Positions 53,888-63,229 of a DNA stretch of 64,000 bases are shown here, in pieces. Made by a program: the position numbers and the translations under genes. Every line of letters starts with the position of its first letter. The first letter of the stretch is position 1. The notes below the pieces were generated by a model. That model was not told the origin of the DNA and did no database searches. It worked only from the letters and a program-made list of their open reading frames with translations. Source of the stretch: Porticoccaceae bacterium LTM1 (GTDB taxonomy: Bacteria; Pseudomonadota; Gammaproteobacteria; Pseudomonadales; Porticoccaceae); assembly GCA_030252795.1 (NCBI GenBank), contig CP127080.1:1500501-1564500 (forward strand), read 5' to 3'.

Positions 53888-55054
53888 GTGGCTGATAGTG
53901 TTTTTCAATCCTTCTTTCTGATTTTTACCGGTGCAGCGGTAATCGCCTCTCTTGCACTCTACGGCCGCCAGCCGCTTTTGGTGGTATACATTGCACTGGG
54001 CGCATTGATCGGCCCTTATGGTTTGGGGTTGATTTCTGACGTCAAATTGCTCACCGACCTGTCGAGTATCGGCATTATATTTCTGCTATTCCTGCTCGGC
54101 CTTGATATGCAGCCGCGGGCGCTACTGTCCGTTTTCAGAAAAGTTACTCTCGTTACCCTGCTGAGCTCAGGGCTATTTGCTATTGTCGGTTACGGGATCG
54201 GCTGGGCATTTGGGTTCACCCAGATGGAATCGATTATCATCGGCCTGTCGATGATGTTCTCAAGTACCATCATTGGTATAAAGCTGCTGCCAACCACTGT
54301 CCTGCACCATCGACATATTGGTGACATGATGGTCGGGATGCTACTGATGCAGGATTTTCTCGCTATCTTTGTACTTCTGGTGCTGCTGAGTGGATCAGAT
54401 GGCCAAATTGATCTTATGAAAATCGGCCAAACCCTCTTTGCATTACCTCTGCTCATTGGCGTCGCCATTGCATCAGTGCGTTACGGTCTGGTGAAGTTGT
54501 TTGCCAAGTTCGACCGGGTTTCTGAATATGTGTTTCTACTGGCGCTAGGCTGGTGCCTCGGAATGGCGGAGCTGGCGGAAGTGGTCGGGTTGTCGAGAGA
54601 GATTGGCGCATTTTTGGCCGGAATTACCATTGCCACCAACCCTATATCCCAATACATCGCCCTTAGCCTGAAACCGCTACGGGATTTTTTCCTGATCATG
54701 TTCTTTGTGGCTCTTGGGGCAGGCTTTAACCTCAACCTTCTCGATGAGATATTGGCCGTTGCCCTGGTTTTAGGCATTACCATGCTGGCACTCAAACCGG
54801 TTGCATTTCGATTTTTACTCAAACAACAAAGCGAAAGAAAGGTATTGGCTTGGGATCTTGGTTTTCGATTAGGGCAAATCAGTGAATTTTCTTTGTTGAT
54901 CGCCTATGTCGCATTCGGCGCCTCACTTATCAGTACAGAGGCGTCACACGCTATTCAGGCAGCAGCAATCCTGACGTTTTTGATATCCAGTTATATTGTG
55001 ACTTTCAGCTTTCCGAACCCGATTGCAGTTAGCGAGCGCCTGCGGCGGGATTGA
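53888..55054 (+). CDS. CPA2-family cation:proton antiporter (Kef-like, no RCK domain)
   Basis: Inner-membrane protein of 388 residues with about eleven to thirteen helices. Features of the Na+/H+ exchanger domain are visible: YIALGALIGPYGLGLISDV near residue 35, SSIGIIFLLFLLGLDMQP near 58 and LSREIGAFLAGITIA near 237. It stops after the membrane domain and lacks the nucleotide-binding (RCK/TrkA-N) module of full KefB and KefC proteins. The start is GTG at 53888 after AAAGGGAA. The ion is uncertain (K+ or Na+). Confidence 0.85.
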   Translation: MADSVFQSFFLIFTGAAVIASLALYGRQPLLVVYIALGALIGPYGLGLISDVKLLTDLSSIGIIFLLFLLGLDMQPRALLSVFRKVTLVTLLSSGLFAIVGYGIGWAFGFTQMESIIIGLSMMFSSTIIGIKLLPTTVLHHRHIGDMMVGMLLMQDFLAIFVLLVLLSGSDGQIDLMKIGQTLFALPLLIGVAIASVRYGLVKLFAKFDRVSEYVFLLALGWCLGMAELAEVVGLSREIGAFLAGITIATNPISQYIALSLKPLRDFFLIMFFVALGAGFNLNLLDEILAVALVLGITMLALKPVAFRFLLKQQSERKVLAWDLGFRLGQISEFSLLIAYVAFGASLISTEASHAIQAAAILTFLISSYIVTFSFPNPIAVSERLRRD

Positions 55055-55071
55055 GGCCTTATCTTCCAAAT

Positions 55072-55097
55072 TCCCACCCCCGCCTACGCGGGGATGG
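55072..55097. repeat. REP-like palindrome after the antiporter gene
   Basis: CCCACCCCCGC, loop CTAC, GCGGGGATGGG, one mismatch. It resembles the GC-rich repetitive extragenic palindromes of many proteobacteria and may double as a terminator. Only one copy is seen in this window. Confidence 0.5.
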
Positions 55098-55111
55098 GAT
55101 TCTGCAGAAAA

Positions 55112-56149
55112 TCAGGAAAAAAAGCGATTCCCAGCAATACGCTGCAATACACCGGTAACGCCTTTCTCAACTCCGGCTGCAGCAGCAAGCCCCAGGCGCT
55201 CCTGAATACGCTTTTTGTGCTCAAACGATACTTCGTAAAGATCGGCAGTATCAAGCTGGCTGGTCAGGTATTCATCGCTGGTCTTAACTTCATCGACCAG
55301 CCCCAAAGCCAAGGCCTGGGTACCCAGCCATACTTCGCCAGTGGCTACTTTCTCTATGTCCAGCTGAGGTCGGCGCTCGGCAACATAGTGTTTGAATTGA
55401 TCGTGAATTTGCTGCAGGTCTTCGCGAAACTTGGCCCTGTCCTCATCAGTATTTTCACCAAACATGGTAAGGGTGCGCTTGTAGTCACCTGCCGTATGTT
55501 GCTCGAACTCCACATCATGCTTTTTCAACAGCTTGCTGAAGTTAGGCAGCTGTCCAATCACTCCAATGGAGCCAATCATGGCAAAAGGCGCAGATAATAT
55601 TCTGTCACCGACACAAGCCATCATATAGCCACCACTGGCTGCAACTTTGTCTACACAGATAGTCAGCGGGATATTCTTATTGCGAATCCGGTCCAGCTGG
55701 CTTGCGGCCAACCCGTAGCCATGAACCGCACCGCCGGGGCTCTCAAGTTTGACGACGACTTCGTCACTTTCTTGAGCAACAGACAGCACAGCGGTAATAG
55801 CCTCCTTCAATTCGCTACTTTCAGAAGCACTTATATCTCCTTTGAAAGAGAGTACAAACACACGCTTTTTCGACTCTTCTTCAGTGGACTTTTTCCGTTC
55901 TTTTTCTTGCTGCTTGCGTTTTTTCTTCTCGGCCTTCTGCTGTTCACTGCTAAACACGGTGTGCTGAAGTGTGTCGCGCATTTCATCAACAAATTCATTG
56001 AGCTTTGAGATGGCAATATGGCCCTTGTCCGCTTTTTTGCCTCGACCACTTAGTTCAGATGCTATGCCGACGATGATTGCAATAGCGACAACCACTGTTA
56101 CTGCCTTGGCGAGAAACAAGCCGTATTCCGTTAAAAATTCCAAAACCAT
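55112..56149 (-). CDS. sohB: Signal peptide peptidase-like protease SohB
   Basis: Inner-membrane S49 serine protease facing the periplasm, 345 residues. There is one N-terminal membrane helix (residues 8-30) and a charged Lys/Glu-rich linker (QQKAEKKKRKQQEKERKK near 70). The catalytic Ser is in VDKVAASGGYMMACVG near 175, and the Lys lies in the following SIGVIGQLPNFSKLLKKH region. Family length is 340-350. It converges on the antiporter gene. Confidence 0.93.
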   Translation of the reverse strand: MVLEFLTEYGLFLAKAVTVVVAIAIIVGIASELSGRGKKADKGHIAISKLNEFVDEMRDTLQHTVFSSEQQKAEKKKRKQQEKERKKSTEEESKKRVFVLSFKGDISASESSELKEAITAVLSVAQESDEVVVKLESPGGAVHGYGLAASQLDRIRNKNIPLTICVDKVAASGGYMMACVGDRILSAPFAMIGSIGVIGQLPNFSKLLKKHDVEFEQHTAGDYKRTLTMFGENTDEDRAKFREDLQQIHDQFKHYVAERRPQLDIEKVATGEVWLGTQALALGLVDEVKTSDEYLTSQLDTADLYEVSFEHKKRIQERLGLAAAAGVEKGVTGVLQRIAGNRFFS

Positions 56150-56191
56150 TCTCCTGATTATTCGTTTGCGGAGTATATCCGAGTTGGCCCG

Positions 56192-57010
56192 TTAAGCTAA
56201 ACCAGCTCTACACCGCTTTACAAAATCAGCGATTAGTTGGCCTGAGAGAGTTGCCTGCCCCGGATGGTCAGGCAGTTCACTGTAGTGAAACCAGTCAGCA
56301 GAGAGAATTTCCACGCCGTCTGGTGCTATATCCCCTCCAGCATAATCAGCGTGGTAGCCCAACATTAGCTGCCCGGGAAATGGCCAGGCCTGACTGCCGA
56401 AATAGCGGATGTTACTCACCTGCACACCCACCTCCTCCATCGCCTCCCGTTGCACGGTTATCTCTGGTATTTCTGCGGGCTCGATGAATCCGGCAAGACA
56501 GGTATGAAGTGCATTTCGCCGAGCGTGACGAGCCAATAGGCAGTACTCTCCATTTTCTATCAATACAATCATGCAGGGCGACACACGCGGATAGAATGAC
56601 AAGCTGCACGCCGAACAGCTCCTGGCCAACTCTCCTTCTATCAACATGGTTTCAGAGCCACAACGCCCACAATACTGGTGCTCCTTGTGCCAGCGAATCA
56701 GTTGCACCGCCCTGGAAGCCAGGTCAAAACACTCTGGGTCAACAGTTAGCAATTCACGCAGTTGGCAACTGGCCACATCCTCGAGGTTGGCTACATCTTC
56801 TATCTCATAGACCCAGCAAGCATTTTCGCAGAACAGGCCGACATAGTGACGGGATTGTGCCTGATTGAATACGTCACTACCTTCTGGCCAGAACAACTCG
56901 GTACAGTTTTCACCAGCCAGTAACAGGTTACCCCGCCAGAAGATCAGGTGATTACTAATGGGTGTGCTGGGGTCCACTGCCGGGCGGTACCCGTCTTTCA
57001 CTTGGTTCAT
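56192..57010 (-). CDS. nudC: NAD+ diphosphatase / NADH pyrophosphatase NudC
   Basis: Hydrolyses NADH, and removes NAD caps from RNA in E. coli. 272 residues. A four-cysteine zinc ribbon (CGRCGSE and CSAC) lies near residues 116-134. The NUDIX box GFIEPAEIPEITVQREAMEEVG is near 174-195, followed by the NudC-type SQAWPFPGQLMLGY near 206. Divergent from nhaD and upstream of sohB on the same strand. Confidence 0.95.
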   Translation of the reverse strand: MNQVKDGYRPAVDPSTPISNHLIFWRGNLLLAGENCTELFWPEGSDVFNQAQSRHYVGLFCENACWVYEIEDVANLEDVASCQLRELLTVDPECFDLASRAVQLIRWHKEHQYCGRCGSETMLIEGELARSCSACSLSFYPRVSPCMIVLIENGEYCLLARHARRNALHTCLAGFIEPAEIPEITVQREAMEEVGVQVSNIRYFGSQAWPFPGQLMLGYHADYAGGDIAPDGVEILSADWFHYSELPDHPGQATLSGQLIADFVKRCRAGLA

Positions 57011-57119
57011 ATCTAAATTGCTCTTTGAGTCAATATGTTATTTCGGGTGTATCCACTTTGGGGGGTCATGTATAATCCGCCACCAATTTAACCCTACCCC
57101 ATGGATTTTATTAGGTTTG

Positions 57120-58577
57120 ATGACTATGAAAGCCCTCATTACCTTTATGGCTTGCATACTGCTGCCTGGCCTGGCTTTGGCCTCAAGTGGTTCTGCACCA
57201 GCCTCTCTCGACATCACTTCCCACTGGATTGGCTACACCGCCATTGTGATATTTGCCGTTGCCTACCTGTTTGTTATCTTTGAAGAACAGCTGCACCTGC
57301 GCAAGTCCAAACCAGTACTTACTGCCGCAGGCATTATCTGGATTCTGATTGCTATATATTGCCAGACTTTGGATGATCCTTCTGTTGCTGAAGTGGCGAT
57401 TCGTCACAATTTCCTTGAGTACGCCGAGCTGTTCTTCTTCCTGCTGGTAGCGATGACCTATATCAATGCCATGTTGGAGCGTAACGTTTTTGATGCCCTG
57501 CGTGACTGGCTGGTAGTTAAAGGCTTCTCATACCGCTCACTGTTCTGGCTTACCGGCTGCCTGGCTTTTGTGATCTCCCCTATCGCGGACAACCTCACCA
57601 CAGCCCTGATCATGTGTGCTGTTGTATTGGCCGTTGGCCAAGGCCAGCCCAAATTTGTTGGTATCGCCTGTATCAACATTGTTGTCGCGGCCAATGCCGG
57701 TGGCGCCTTCAGCCCGTTTGGTGACATCACCACCCTGATGGTGTGGCAGAGCAAGCTGGTAGCATTTGAAGAGTTCTTTGATCTGCTGCTGCCTTCGTTG
57801 GTCAACTTTGTTGTACCTGCTGCATTTATGCACTTTGCACTTCCGAAAGGTAATCCAACTGCTGTTCAGGGTGGTATCACCCCGATCAAGTTTGGTGGCC
57901 TAATGATTTGCGGCCTGTTTATCCTGACAATTATCACTGCAGTTTCCTTCCACAACTACCTGCACCTGCCACCTGTATACGGCATGATGCTGGGCTTGGG
58001 TTACCTCAAACTGTACGCTTTCTACATCAAGAAGAAAGAACACGCCCCGGCTACTAATGGCGACATTGGTGATACTCCGGCTAACCCAAGTGTTCAGAAT
58101 GGTGAAAACGATAAAGGCTTCGACATCTTCAACAAAATCGCCGGCGCTGAATGGGATACCCTTTTCTTCTTCTACGGAGTAATACTGGCCGTTGGCGGCC
58201 TCGGTTTTATCGGCTACCTGACTTTGGCCTCCGAGTTCTTCTACAACGACTTGGGTGCCACCAATGCCAACATCCTCGTAGGTATTGCTTCTGCTATCGT
58301 TGATAATATTCCGGTTATGTTCGCTGTTCTGACCATGCTGCCGGATATGGACCTGTTCCAGTGGCTGCTGGTTACCTTGACCGCTGGTGTTGGTGGTAGC
58401 TTGCTGTCAGTTGGTTCAGCTGCTGGCGTTGCCCTGATGGGACAGGCTCGTGGCCAGTACACCTTCTTCAGCCACCTGAAGTGGAGCTGGGCAATTGCCC
58501 TCGGCTACGCCGCCAGTATCTGGGTACACTTCCTGGTTAACAGCCACCTGATCGGCATTCCTGCTGCTCACGGTTAA
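57120..58577 (+). CDS. nhaD: Na+/H+ antiporter NhaD
   Basis: Exports sodium in exchange for protons; typical of marine and halophilic bacteria. About 485 residues with some twelve membrane helices and an N-terminal signal-like segment (LITFMACILLPGLALA). Motifs: SPIADNLTTALIMCAVVLA near 160, NAGGAFSPFGDITTLMVW near 195 and IASAIVDNIPVMFAVLTML near 390, all characteristic of the NhaD/ion-transporter superfamily. Starts at 57120 and 57126 are equivalent; the longer upstream frame overlaps the nudC gene. Confidence 0.94.
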   Translation: MTMKALITFMACILLPGLALASSGSAPASLDITSHWIGYTAIVIFAVAYLFVIFEEQLHLRKSKPVLTAAGIIWILIAIYCQTLDDPSVAEVAIRHNFLEYAELFFFLLVAMTYINAMLERNVFDALRDWLVVKGFSYRSLFWLTGCLAFVISPIADNLTTALIMCAVVLAVGQGQPKFVGIACINIVVAANAGGAFSPFGDITTLMVWQSKLVAFEEFFDLLLPSLVNFVVPAAFMHFALPKGNPTAVQGGITPIKFGGLMICGLFILTIITAVSFHNYLHLPPVYGMMLGLGYLKLYAFYIKKKEHAPATNGDIGDTPANPSVQNGENDKGFDIFNKIAGAEWDTLFFFYGVILAVGGLGFIGYLTLASEFFYNDLGATNANILVGIASAIVDNIPVMFAVLTMLPDMDLFQWLLVTLTAGVGGSLLSVGSAAGVALMGQARGQYTFFSHLKWSWAIALGYAASIWVHFLVNSHLIGIPAAHG

Positions 58578-58592
58578 GCTTTCCCAGAAAGC

Positions 58593-58624
58593 AAAAAGGC
58601 CAGCTATCCAGCTGGCCTTTTTTA
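58593..58624 (+). terminator. Terminator of nhaD
   Basis: AAAAAGGCCAGC, loop TATCCA, GCTGGCCTTTTTT: a 12-bp stem with a T-tract, 15 bases after the stop. Confidence 0.93.
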
Positions 58625-58691
58625 TTGAAGTCTATCGTTGGTCCATAACCGCCGCTGTAAAGGTGAATATGAAGTGTCGACAGACTCTGGT

Positions 58692-59399
58692 TTATTCAGC
58701 TAGCCAAAGGCAGTTGCCACTGGCCTTTTGGATCTCTTCAAGCTTTCGTTGATGCTCGATCAACTCATACTCAGATGCGCGAATAACTGAAAGAGCCGGT
58801 CGGTCAGCGGCAAGCCGACGTATCTCCTGCTCCCCACTTTGACTGTTGCTACTGTTCTCCCCCGAAAAGCCCAGCATTACCTGACCACCGGTCATTGCCA
58901 GGTAGACTTCAGCAAGAATCTCGGCATCCAGTAATGCCCCGTGCAGCTCACGGTGGGCATTGTTTACGTGGTAGCGCTTACATAGTGCATCGAGGTTGTT
59001 CTTCTGGCCGGGGTGCATTTGCCGTGCCATGACCAGAGTGTCAATCACCGAGCAGTAGTCGCTTGTGACCCCAAATTCAGATCCCAGCTTGTTGAACTCG
59101 TGGTCCATAAAGCCAACATCGAACGGGGCGTTGTGAATAATCAGCTCTGCACCGCGAATAAACTCCAGGAATTCACTGGCAACTCTCGCAAACACCGGTT
59201 TGTCATTCAGGAATTCATTAGAGATACCGTGAACCTCATAGGCACCCTGATCCACTTCCCGTTGCGGGTTGATGTATTGGTGGTAGTGACGACCGGTCAG
59301 CTTTCGATCAATCATTTCGACACAACCGATCTCGATAATTCGGTGATCCTGCGCCGTTTCAATACCGGTTGTTTCGGTATCCAGTACAACCTGTCTCAT
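58692..59399 (-). CDS. dnaQ: DNA polymerase III epsilon subunit (proofreading exonuclease)
   Basis: 3'-5' proofreading subunit of the replicative polymerase, 235 residues. Exonuclease motif I is VLDTETTGIE at residues 5-14. Motif II includes IIHNAPFDVGFMD near 97. Motif III is HRELHGALLDAEILAEVY near 150. The C-terminal tail (after about 180) should bind the alpha subunit. It follows rnhA on the same strand. Confidence 0.96.
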   Translation of the reverse strand: MRQVVLDTETTGIETAQDHRIIEIGCVEMIDRKLTGRHYHQYINPQREVDQGAYEVHGISNEFLNDKPVFARVASEFLEFIRGAELIIHNAPFDVGFMDHEFNKLGSEFGVTSDYCSVIDTLVMARQMHPGQKNNLDALCKRYHVNNAHRELHGALLDAEILAEVYLAMTGGQVMLGFSGENSSNSQSGEQEIRRLAADRPALSVIRASEYELIEHQRKLEEIQKASGNCLWLAE

Positions 59400-59431
59400 A
59401 CAGTCTCTCTGATACTTTATGTTCTCGGTGG

Positions 59432-59878
59432 CTAGGACGCTTCGCCCGCCAATTCATCAATGCCTTTGTTGGCGAGCTGATCCGCTATCTCATTTTCGCG
59501 GTGACCACTGTGCCCCTTAACCCAGTGCCAGTCAATCTGGTGCTTTTCAGATTCTTTATCCAGCAACTGCCATAAATCCTGGTTCTTGACGGGTTTCTTG
59601 CTCGCAGTTTTCCAACCATTGCGTTTCCAGCCATGCATCCAGCTGGTAATGCCCTGACGCACGTATTGTGAATCTGTAGTGAGAATGACATGACAAGGTT
59701 GTTTAAGGGCTTCAAGTGCCTTGATCGCCGCCATTAATTCCATTCGGTTATTGGTGGTTTCAGGTTCACCGCCATGTAATTGCTTCTCGGTATTGTTGTA
59801 GCGCAGCAAAGCGCCCCAACCGCCTGGCCCAGGGTTTCCCCGACAAGCACCATCGGTAAATATTTCAACGGATTTCAA
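59432..59878 (-). CDS. rnhA: Ribonuclease HI
   Basis: Removes RNA from RNA-DNA hybrids. 148 residues. The active-site Asp is in [19 protein letters not shown] at the start, Glu in [13 protein letters not shown] near 47 and Asp in [13 protein letters not shown] near 69; the catalytic His lies near [12 protein letters not shown]. It overlaps the methyltransferase 3' end by 14 bp. Confidence 0.97.
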   Translation of the reverse strand: MKSVEIFTDGACRGNPGPGGWGALLRYNNTEKQLHGGEPETTNNRMELMAAIKALEALKQPCHVILTTDSQYVRQGITSWMHGWKRNGWKTASKKPVKNQDLWQLLDKESEKHQIDWHWVKGHSGHRENEIADQLANKGIDELAGEAS

Positions 59879-60689
59879 CAGTTTCCCTCAGTGATTCATC
59901 TTGGTATTTATCGCCATGAGCAGTCAACTCGCAGCCCATTTTCTGCCAACCCAAATTAGGGATTTTCAGGCCATTGGGTATCAGGCCATTGCGTGTAATG
60001 GGGCGAGCAACATTCTTGCGGGCAACAATGGTGTAATACAAGCCAAATGGCAGGCCGAGACCATAGCCCCAGCGCTGGCAAATTGAAAAACTATCATCTT
60101 TGATTGGGCCTAATCCGCCGCGCTTTACATCAATCGTTTTGAAGTGCAGCAGACGAAGCCAATCCACCAGGCGACCAACCCTCAGGCCATGATGGCGAAA
60201 CAATGGGTAATCGCTGAAACTCCAGCCCGGCCATTTGGTGACTCCCAACAGGCTGAACGGGTTGAATACAAACAGCACCAGATGCCCCCCTGGAGCGACA
60301 ACTCTCGCAGCCTCATTTAAAACCCGGTGTGGTTTTGGAGAGAATTCCAATGCATGATGCAAAACAGCGCAATCCACAATATCCGAAGGCAGTGGTAACT
60401 CTTCGAAATTTGACACCGCGCTACCACCCCTTCCTGAGGCTGGAGTTATGGAGAAACGATGGAGATGGTCAAATTCGTCCAGCAGACCAAATTTTGGTGA
60501 GAGTCCAAGCTCCATAATCTGGTACCCCGGCAACTTGGGTAGTTTGGCGATGTGCTTGCGCTCTTTCTCAAGCAGATAGTGACCTGCAGGCGAGCGAAAC
60601 CACATCTCCAGCGCCCCTTGTACGGTCTCAATGGGCTCGGGACGGAATTTATTCGCTAATTTCTTTCTCAGATTAAAGCGTTGATGCAA
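59865..60689 (-). CDS. Class I SAM-dependent methyltransferase (YafS-like position)
   Basis: Methyltransferase type 11 protein, up to 274 residues. Motifs: [17 protein letters not shown] (a weak SAM motif I) near 57, [38 protein letters not shown] near 100. Motif I lacks the usual GxGxG run. The TTG start at 60689 is tentative. It occupies the place of yafS in E. coli, between gloB and rnhA. Substrate unknown. Confidence 0.85.
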   Translation of the reverse strand: MHQRFNLRKKLANKFRPEPIETVQGALEMWFRSPAGHYLLEKERKHIAKLPKLPGYQIMELGLSPKFGLLDEFDHLHRFSITPASGRGGSAVSNFEELPLPSDIVDCAVLHHALEFSPKPHRVLNEAARVVAPGGHLVLFVFNPFSLLGVTKWPGWSFSDYPLFRHHGLRVGRLVDWLRLLHFKTIDVKRGGLGPIKDDSFSICQRWGYGLGLPFGLYYTIVARKNVARPITRNGLIPNGLKIPNLGWQKMGCELTAHGDKYQDESLRETVEIR

Positions 60690-60780
60690 ACCGTGAACTC
60701 CGTTGCCAGTTTGAGAAATGGGCTGTTAAGCCGATTAGCGTTATTATGGGTAAATCCCCACACAAACACCACAGAGCGTG

Positions 60781-61578
60781 ATGAATAGAATTAAAGCCAT
60801 ACCGGCCTTTAACGACAACTACATCTGGATGATCCCACTTGAGGGTCGGAAAGTGGCCGTTGTTGATCCAGGCGATGCTGAGCCAGTGTTGAGCGTACTT
60901 AAGCAAAGAGATCTTGAACTCTCGGCGATCCTGGTGACCCATCATCACTTCGATCATATCGGAGGGATTGAGCAGCTTCTATTGCACTATCCTGTCCCTG
61001 TTTATGGCCCTCTATCCAATAACATTCCACAAGTAACCCATCCGGTGACGGACGGCGAAAGCCTTACCCTTGGCGATTTCAGCTTTAAGATTATTGCTGT
61101 GCCTGGCCATACTCTCGATCATATTGCCTATTATGCAGAGTCAGGCAATGGCTACAGTCACAGCAGCCCTACCCTGTTTTGTGGTGACACCTTGTTTGCC
61201 GCGGGCTGTGGAAGGCTCTTTGAGGGTACACCTGAGCAGATGCATCAATCTCTCACAAGGCTGGCCGCACTGCCTGATAACACGCAGGTGTACTGTACTC
61301 ACGAATACACCATGGCAAATCTGCAGTTTGCGCTGGCAGTAGAGCCAGATAACAAGGAGCTGCAACAACGGCGAGTTGCTGATGTTCAGCGACTTCAAGC
61401 AGATGGCATTACACTCCCTAGCACCATTGAACTTGAAAGACAGACTAACCCCTTTCTGCGCAGCAGCAACACATCCGTTGTAGCCGCTGCCGCTAAACAT
61501 GCCAATGTTGAAGCGAAACCGGGTGCACCGACGTTTGCGTTGCTGCGTAAGTGGAAAGACCATTTTGTGGTAAGGTAG
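60781..61578 (+). CDS. gloB: Hydroxyacylglutathione hydrolase (glyoxalase II)
   Basis: Hydrolyses S-lactoylglutathione to lactate and glutathione, the second step of methylglyoxal detoxification. 265 residues from the ATG at 60781 (a GTG one codon earlier is possible). The binuclear metal motif THHHFDHIGG is near residue 52, with further ligands in VPGHTLDHIAYY near 109, FCGDTLFAAGCGRLFEG near 130 and THEYTMANLQFA near 172. Divergent from the methyltransferase gene. Confidence 0.96.
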   Translation: MNRIKAIPAFNDNYIWMIPLEGRKVAVVDPGDAEPVLSVLKQRDLELSAILVTHHHFDHIGGIEQLLLHYPVPVYGPLSNNIPQVTHPVTDGESLTLGDFSFKIIAVPGHTLDHIAYYAESGNGYSHSSPTLFCGDTLFAAGCGRLFEGTPEQMHQSLTRLAALPDNTQVYCTHEYTMANLQFALAVEPDNKELQQRRVADVQRLQADGITLPSTIELERQTNPFLRSSNTSVVAAAAKHANVEAKPGAPTFALLRKWKDHFVVR

Positions 61579-61631
61579 CCCGTTTCGCCGCCTTAGCAGC
61601 GGCCTATAAAACTAACGAATTAAATAAAATT

Positions 61632-63173
61632 ATGTATCCAAGATTACTTGCTGTTGCCATTTCCGTGGCCATAACCAGCGGCTGTAGCCAGCTGCAAAAC
61701 CAATCGGTAGTCGACAAAGATCAGGACATTGAGTCGCTCCCCAGTGAGCCCCTGATCGTAGAAGCTGACACTTTGCCGACAACTTCAGCCCCTAAAAGGG
61801 ATACAGAAGATGTGGCCGATTTTGATGCGTTTGGCGAAGATGGCACCGTCTGGCCCCGTATTCGCAAAAACATGGACATGATCGGCGAACACGATCACCC
61901 GCGACTGTCTCGCCAGCTTGAGTGGTACGCAAAGCACCAAACCTATTTTGATCGTGTTTTCCAGAGAGCCGAACGGTATCTGTACCATATCGTAAAAGAG
62001 GTTGAAGCCCGCAATATGCCGATGGAGCTCGCACTTTTACCTGTAGTAGAAAGTGCTTTCGACCCGTTTGCCTACTCCAACAGCCATGCCGCCGGGCTTT
62101 GGCAGTTTATCCCTGGAACAGCCGAGCGTTTTGGCCTTGAGCGTAACTGGTGGTATGAGGGACGCCGTGACGTGGTCGCTGCAACGACAGCTGCCCTGGA
62201 TTATCTTGAATACCTGAATGGCCTGTTTGATGGCGACTGGTTGCTTGCCCTTGCGGCATACAACAGCGGTGAGGGGACAGTTCGCAGAGCCGTAAAACGT
62301 AACAAAGACGCAGGAAAACCCACCGATTATTGGTCTCTGAAGCTGCCAAAAGAGACTTCTGCCTACGTGCCACAACTACTTGCAGTCAGTGAAATAGTTT
62401 TTGCTCCCGACAACTACAATATTTCACTCTATGAAATTGCAGATGCACCCTATTTTGAGCCGGTTAACCTTGAAGGTCAGCTGGATCTCGCCCTGGCAGC
62501 AGAAATGGCAGGACTTGATACCAAAGAGTTGTATCTACTGAATCCAGCCTACAACAGACTTTCCACCGCCTCGTGCGCGGACCATCGGTTGCTGCTTCCC
62601 GTAACAAGTGTTGAGCAGTTCGAAGTCAAGCTGGCCCAGCTTCCCAAGGAGCAATGGGTCGCAATTCGTGAATATATCGTAAAGCCTGGTGACAGCCTCA
62701 GCCGTATCGCATCTAACAATAAAGTCAGCGTTAAAGAGCTGAGACGCGAGAATAGCCTGAAAAACGACCTGATTCGCGTTGGGCAGGTAATTAAGATACC
62801 GGGAGCTGGTGGTGCCGCCCCCCTTACAGCGTCGCACAGCAGCTTTTACACGGTTCGCAATGGCGATTCACTCTGGGAAATCGCAAGAGCTCATGATGTA
62901 AGGGTCAAAAATCTGCAAGCCTGGAACAATTTGGCTCCCGGCGATGTAATTCGCCCCGGTCAGCAATTGCAGGTAAGTGCAGCCACACCTGAGAGTTTCA
63001 GCGTTAATCGCAAAGTGAATTACAAGGTTCGTCGTGGTGATTCACTTGCTCGCATAGCTAATAAGTTCAATATCAGGGTAAACGACATCATCTCCTGGAA
63101 TAAAATTAATCCGAAGAAATATTTGCAACCAGGCCAGCGTTTGACCCTGTTTGTAGATATACAAAAGATCTGA
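61632..63173 (+). CDS. mltD: Membrane-bound lytic murein transglycosylase D
   Basis: Outer-membrane lipoprotein that cleaves peptidoglycan glycan strands. 513 residues. The lipobox AITSGC puts the lipidated Cys near residue 17. The transglycosylase domain has the catalytic Glu in VVESAFDPFAYSNSHAAGLWQF near 140. Three LysM peptidoglycan-binding repeats follow: YIVKPGDSLSRIA near 347, YTVRNGDSLWEIA near 405 and YKVRRGDSLARIA near 465. The ATG at 61632 is chosen; the frame is open from 61551 inside gloB. Confidence 0.96.
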   Translation: MYPRLLAVAISVAITSGCSQLQNQSVVDKDQDIESLPSEPLIVEADTLPTTSAPKRDTEDVADFDAFGEDGTVWPRIRKNMDMIGEHDHPRLSRQLEWYAKHQTYFDRVFQRAERYLYHIVKEVEARNMPMELALLPVVESAFDPFAYSNSHAAGLWQFIPGTAERFGLERNWWYEGRRDVVAATTAALDYLEYLNGLFDGDWLLALAAYNSGEGTVRRAVKRNKDAGKPTDYWSLKLPKETSAYVPQLLAVSEIVFAPDNYNISLYEIADAPYFEPVNLEGQLDLALAAEMAGLDTKELYLLNPAYNRLSTASCADHRLLLPVTSVEQFEVKLAQLPKEQWVAIREYIVKPGDSLSRIASNNKVSVKELRRENSLKNDLIRVGQVIKIPGAGGAAPLTASHSSFYTVRNGDSLWEIARAHDVRVKNLQAWNNLAPGDVIRPGQQLQVSAATPESFSVNRKVNYKVRRGDSLARIANKFNIRVNDIISWNKINPKKYLQPGQRLTLFVDIQKI

Positions 63174-63229
63174 TTATCTCTTCCAGATAATAATTCCAGT
63201 GTCTTGTCCTGATATAGGTTGACACTATT

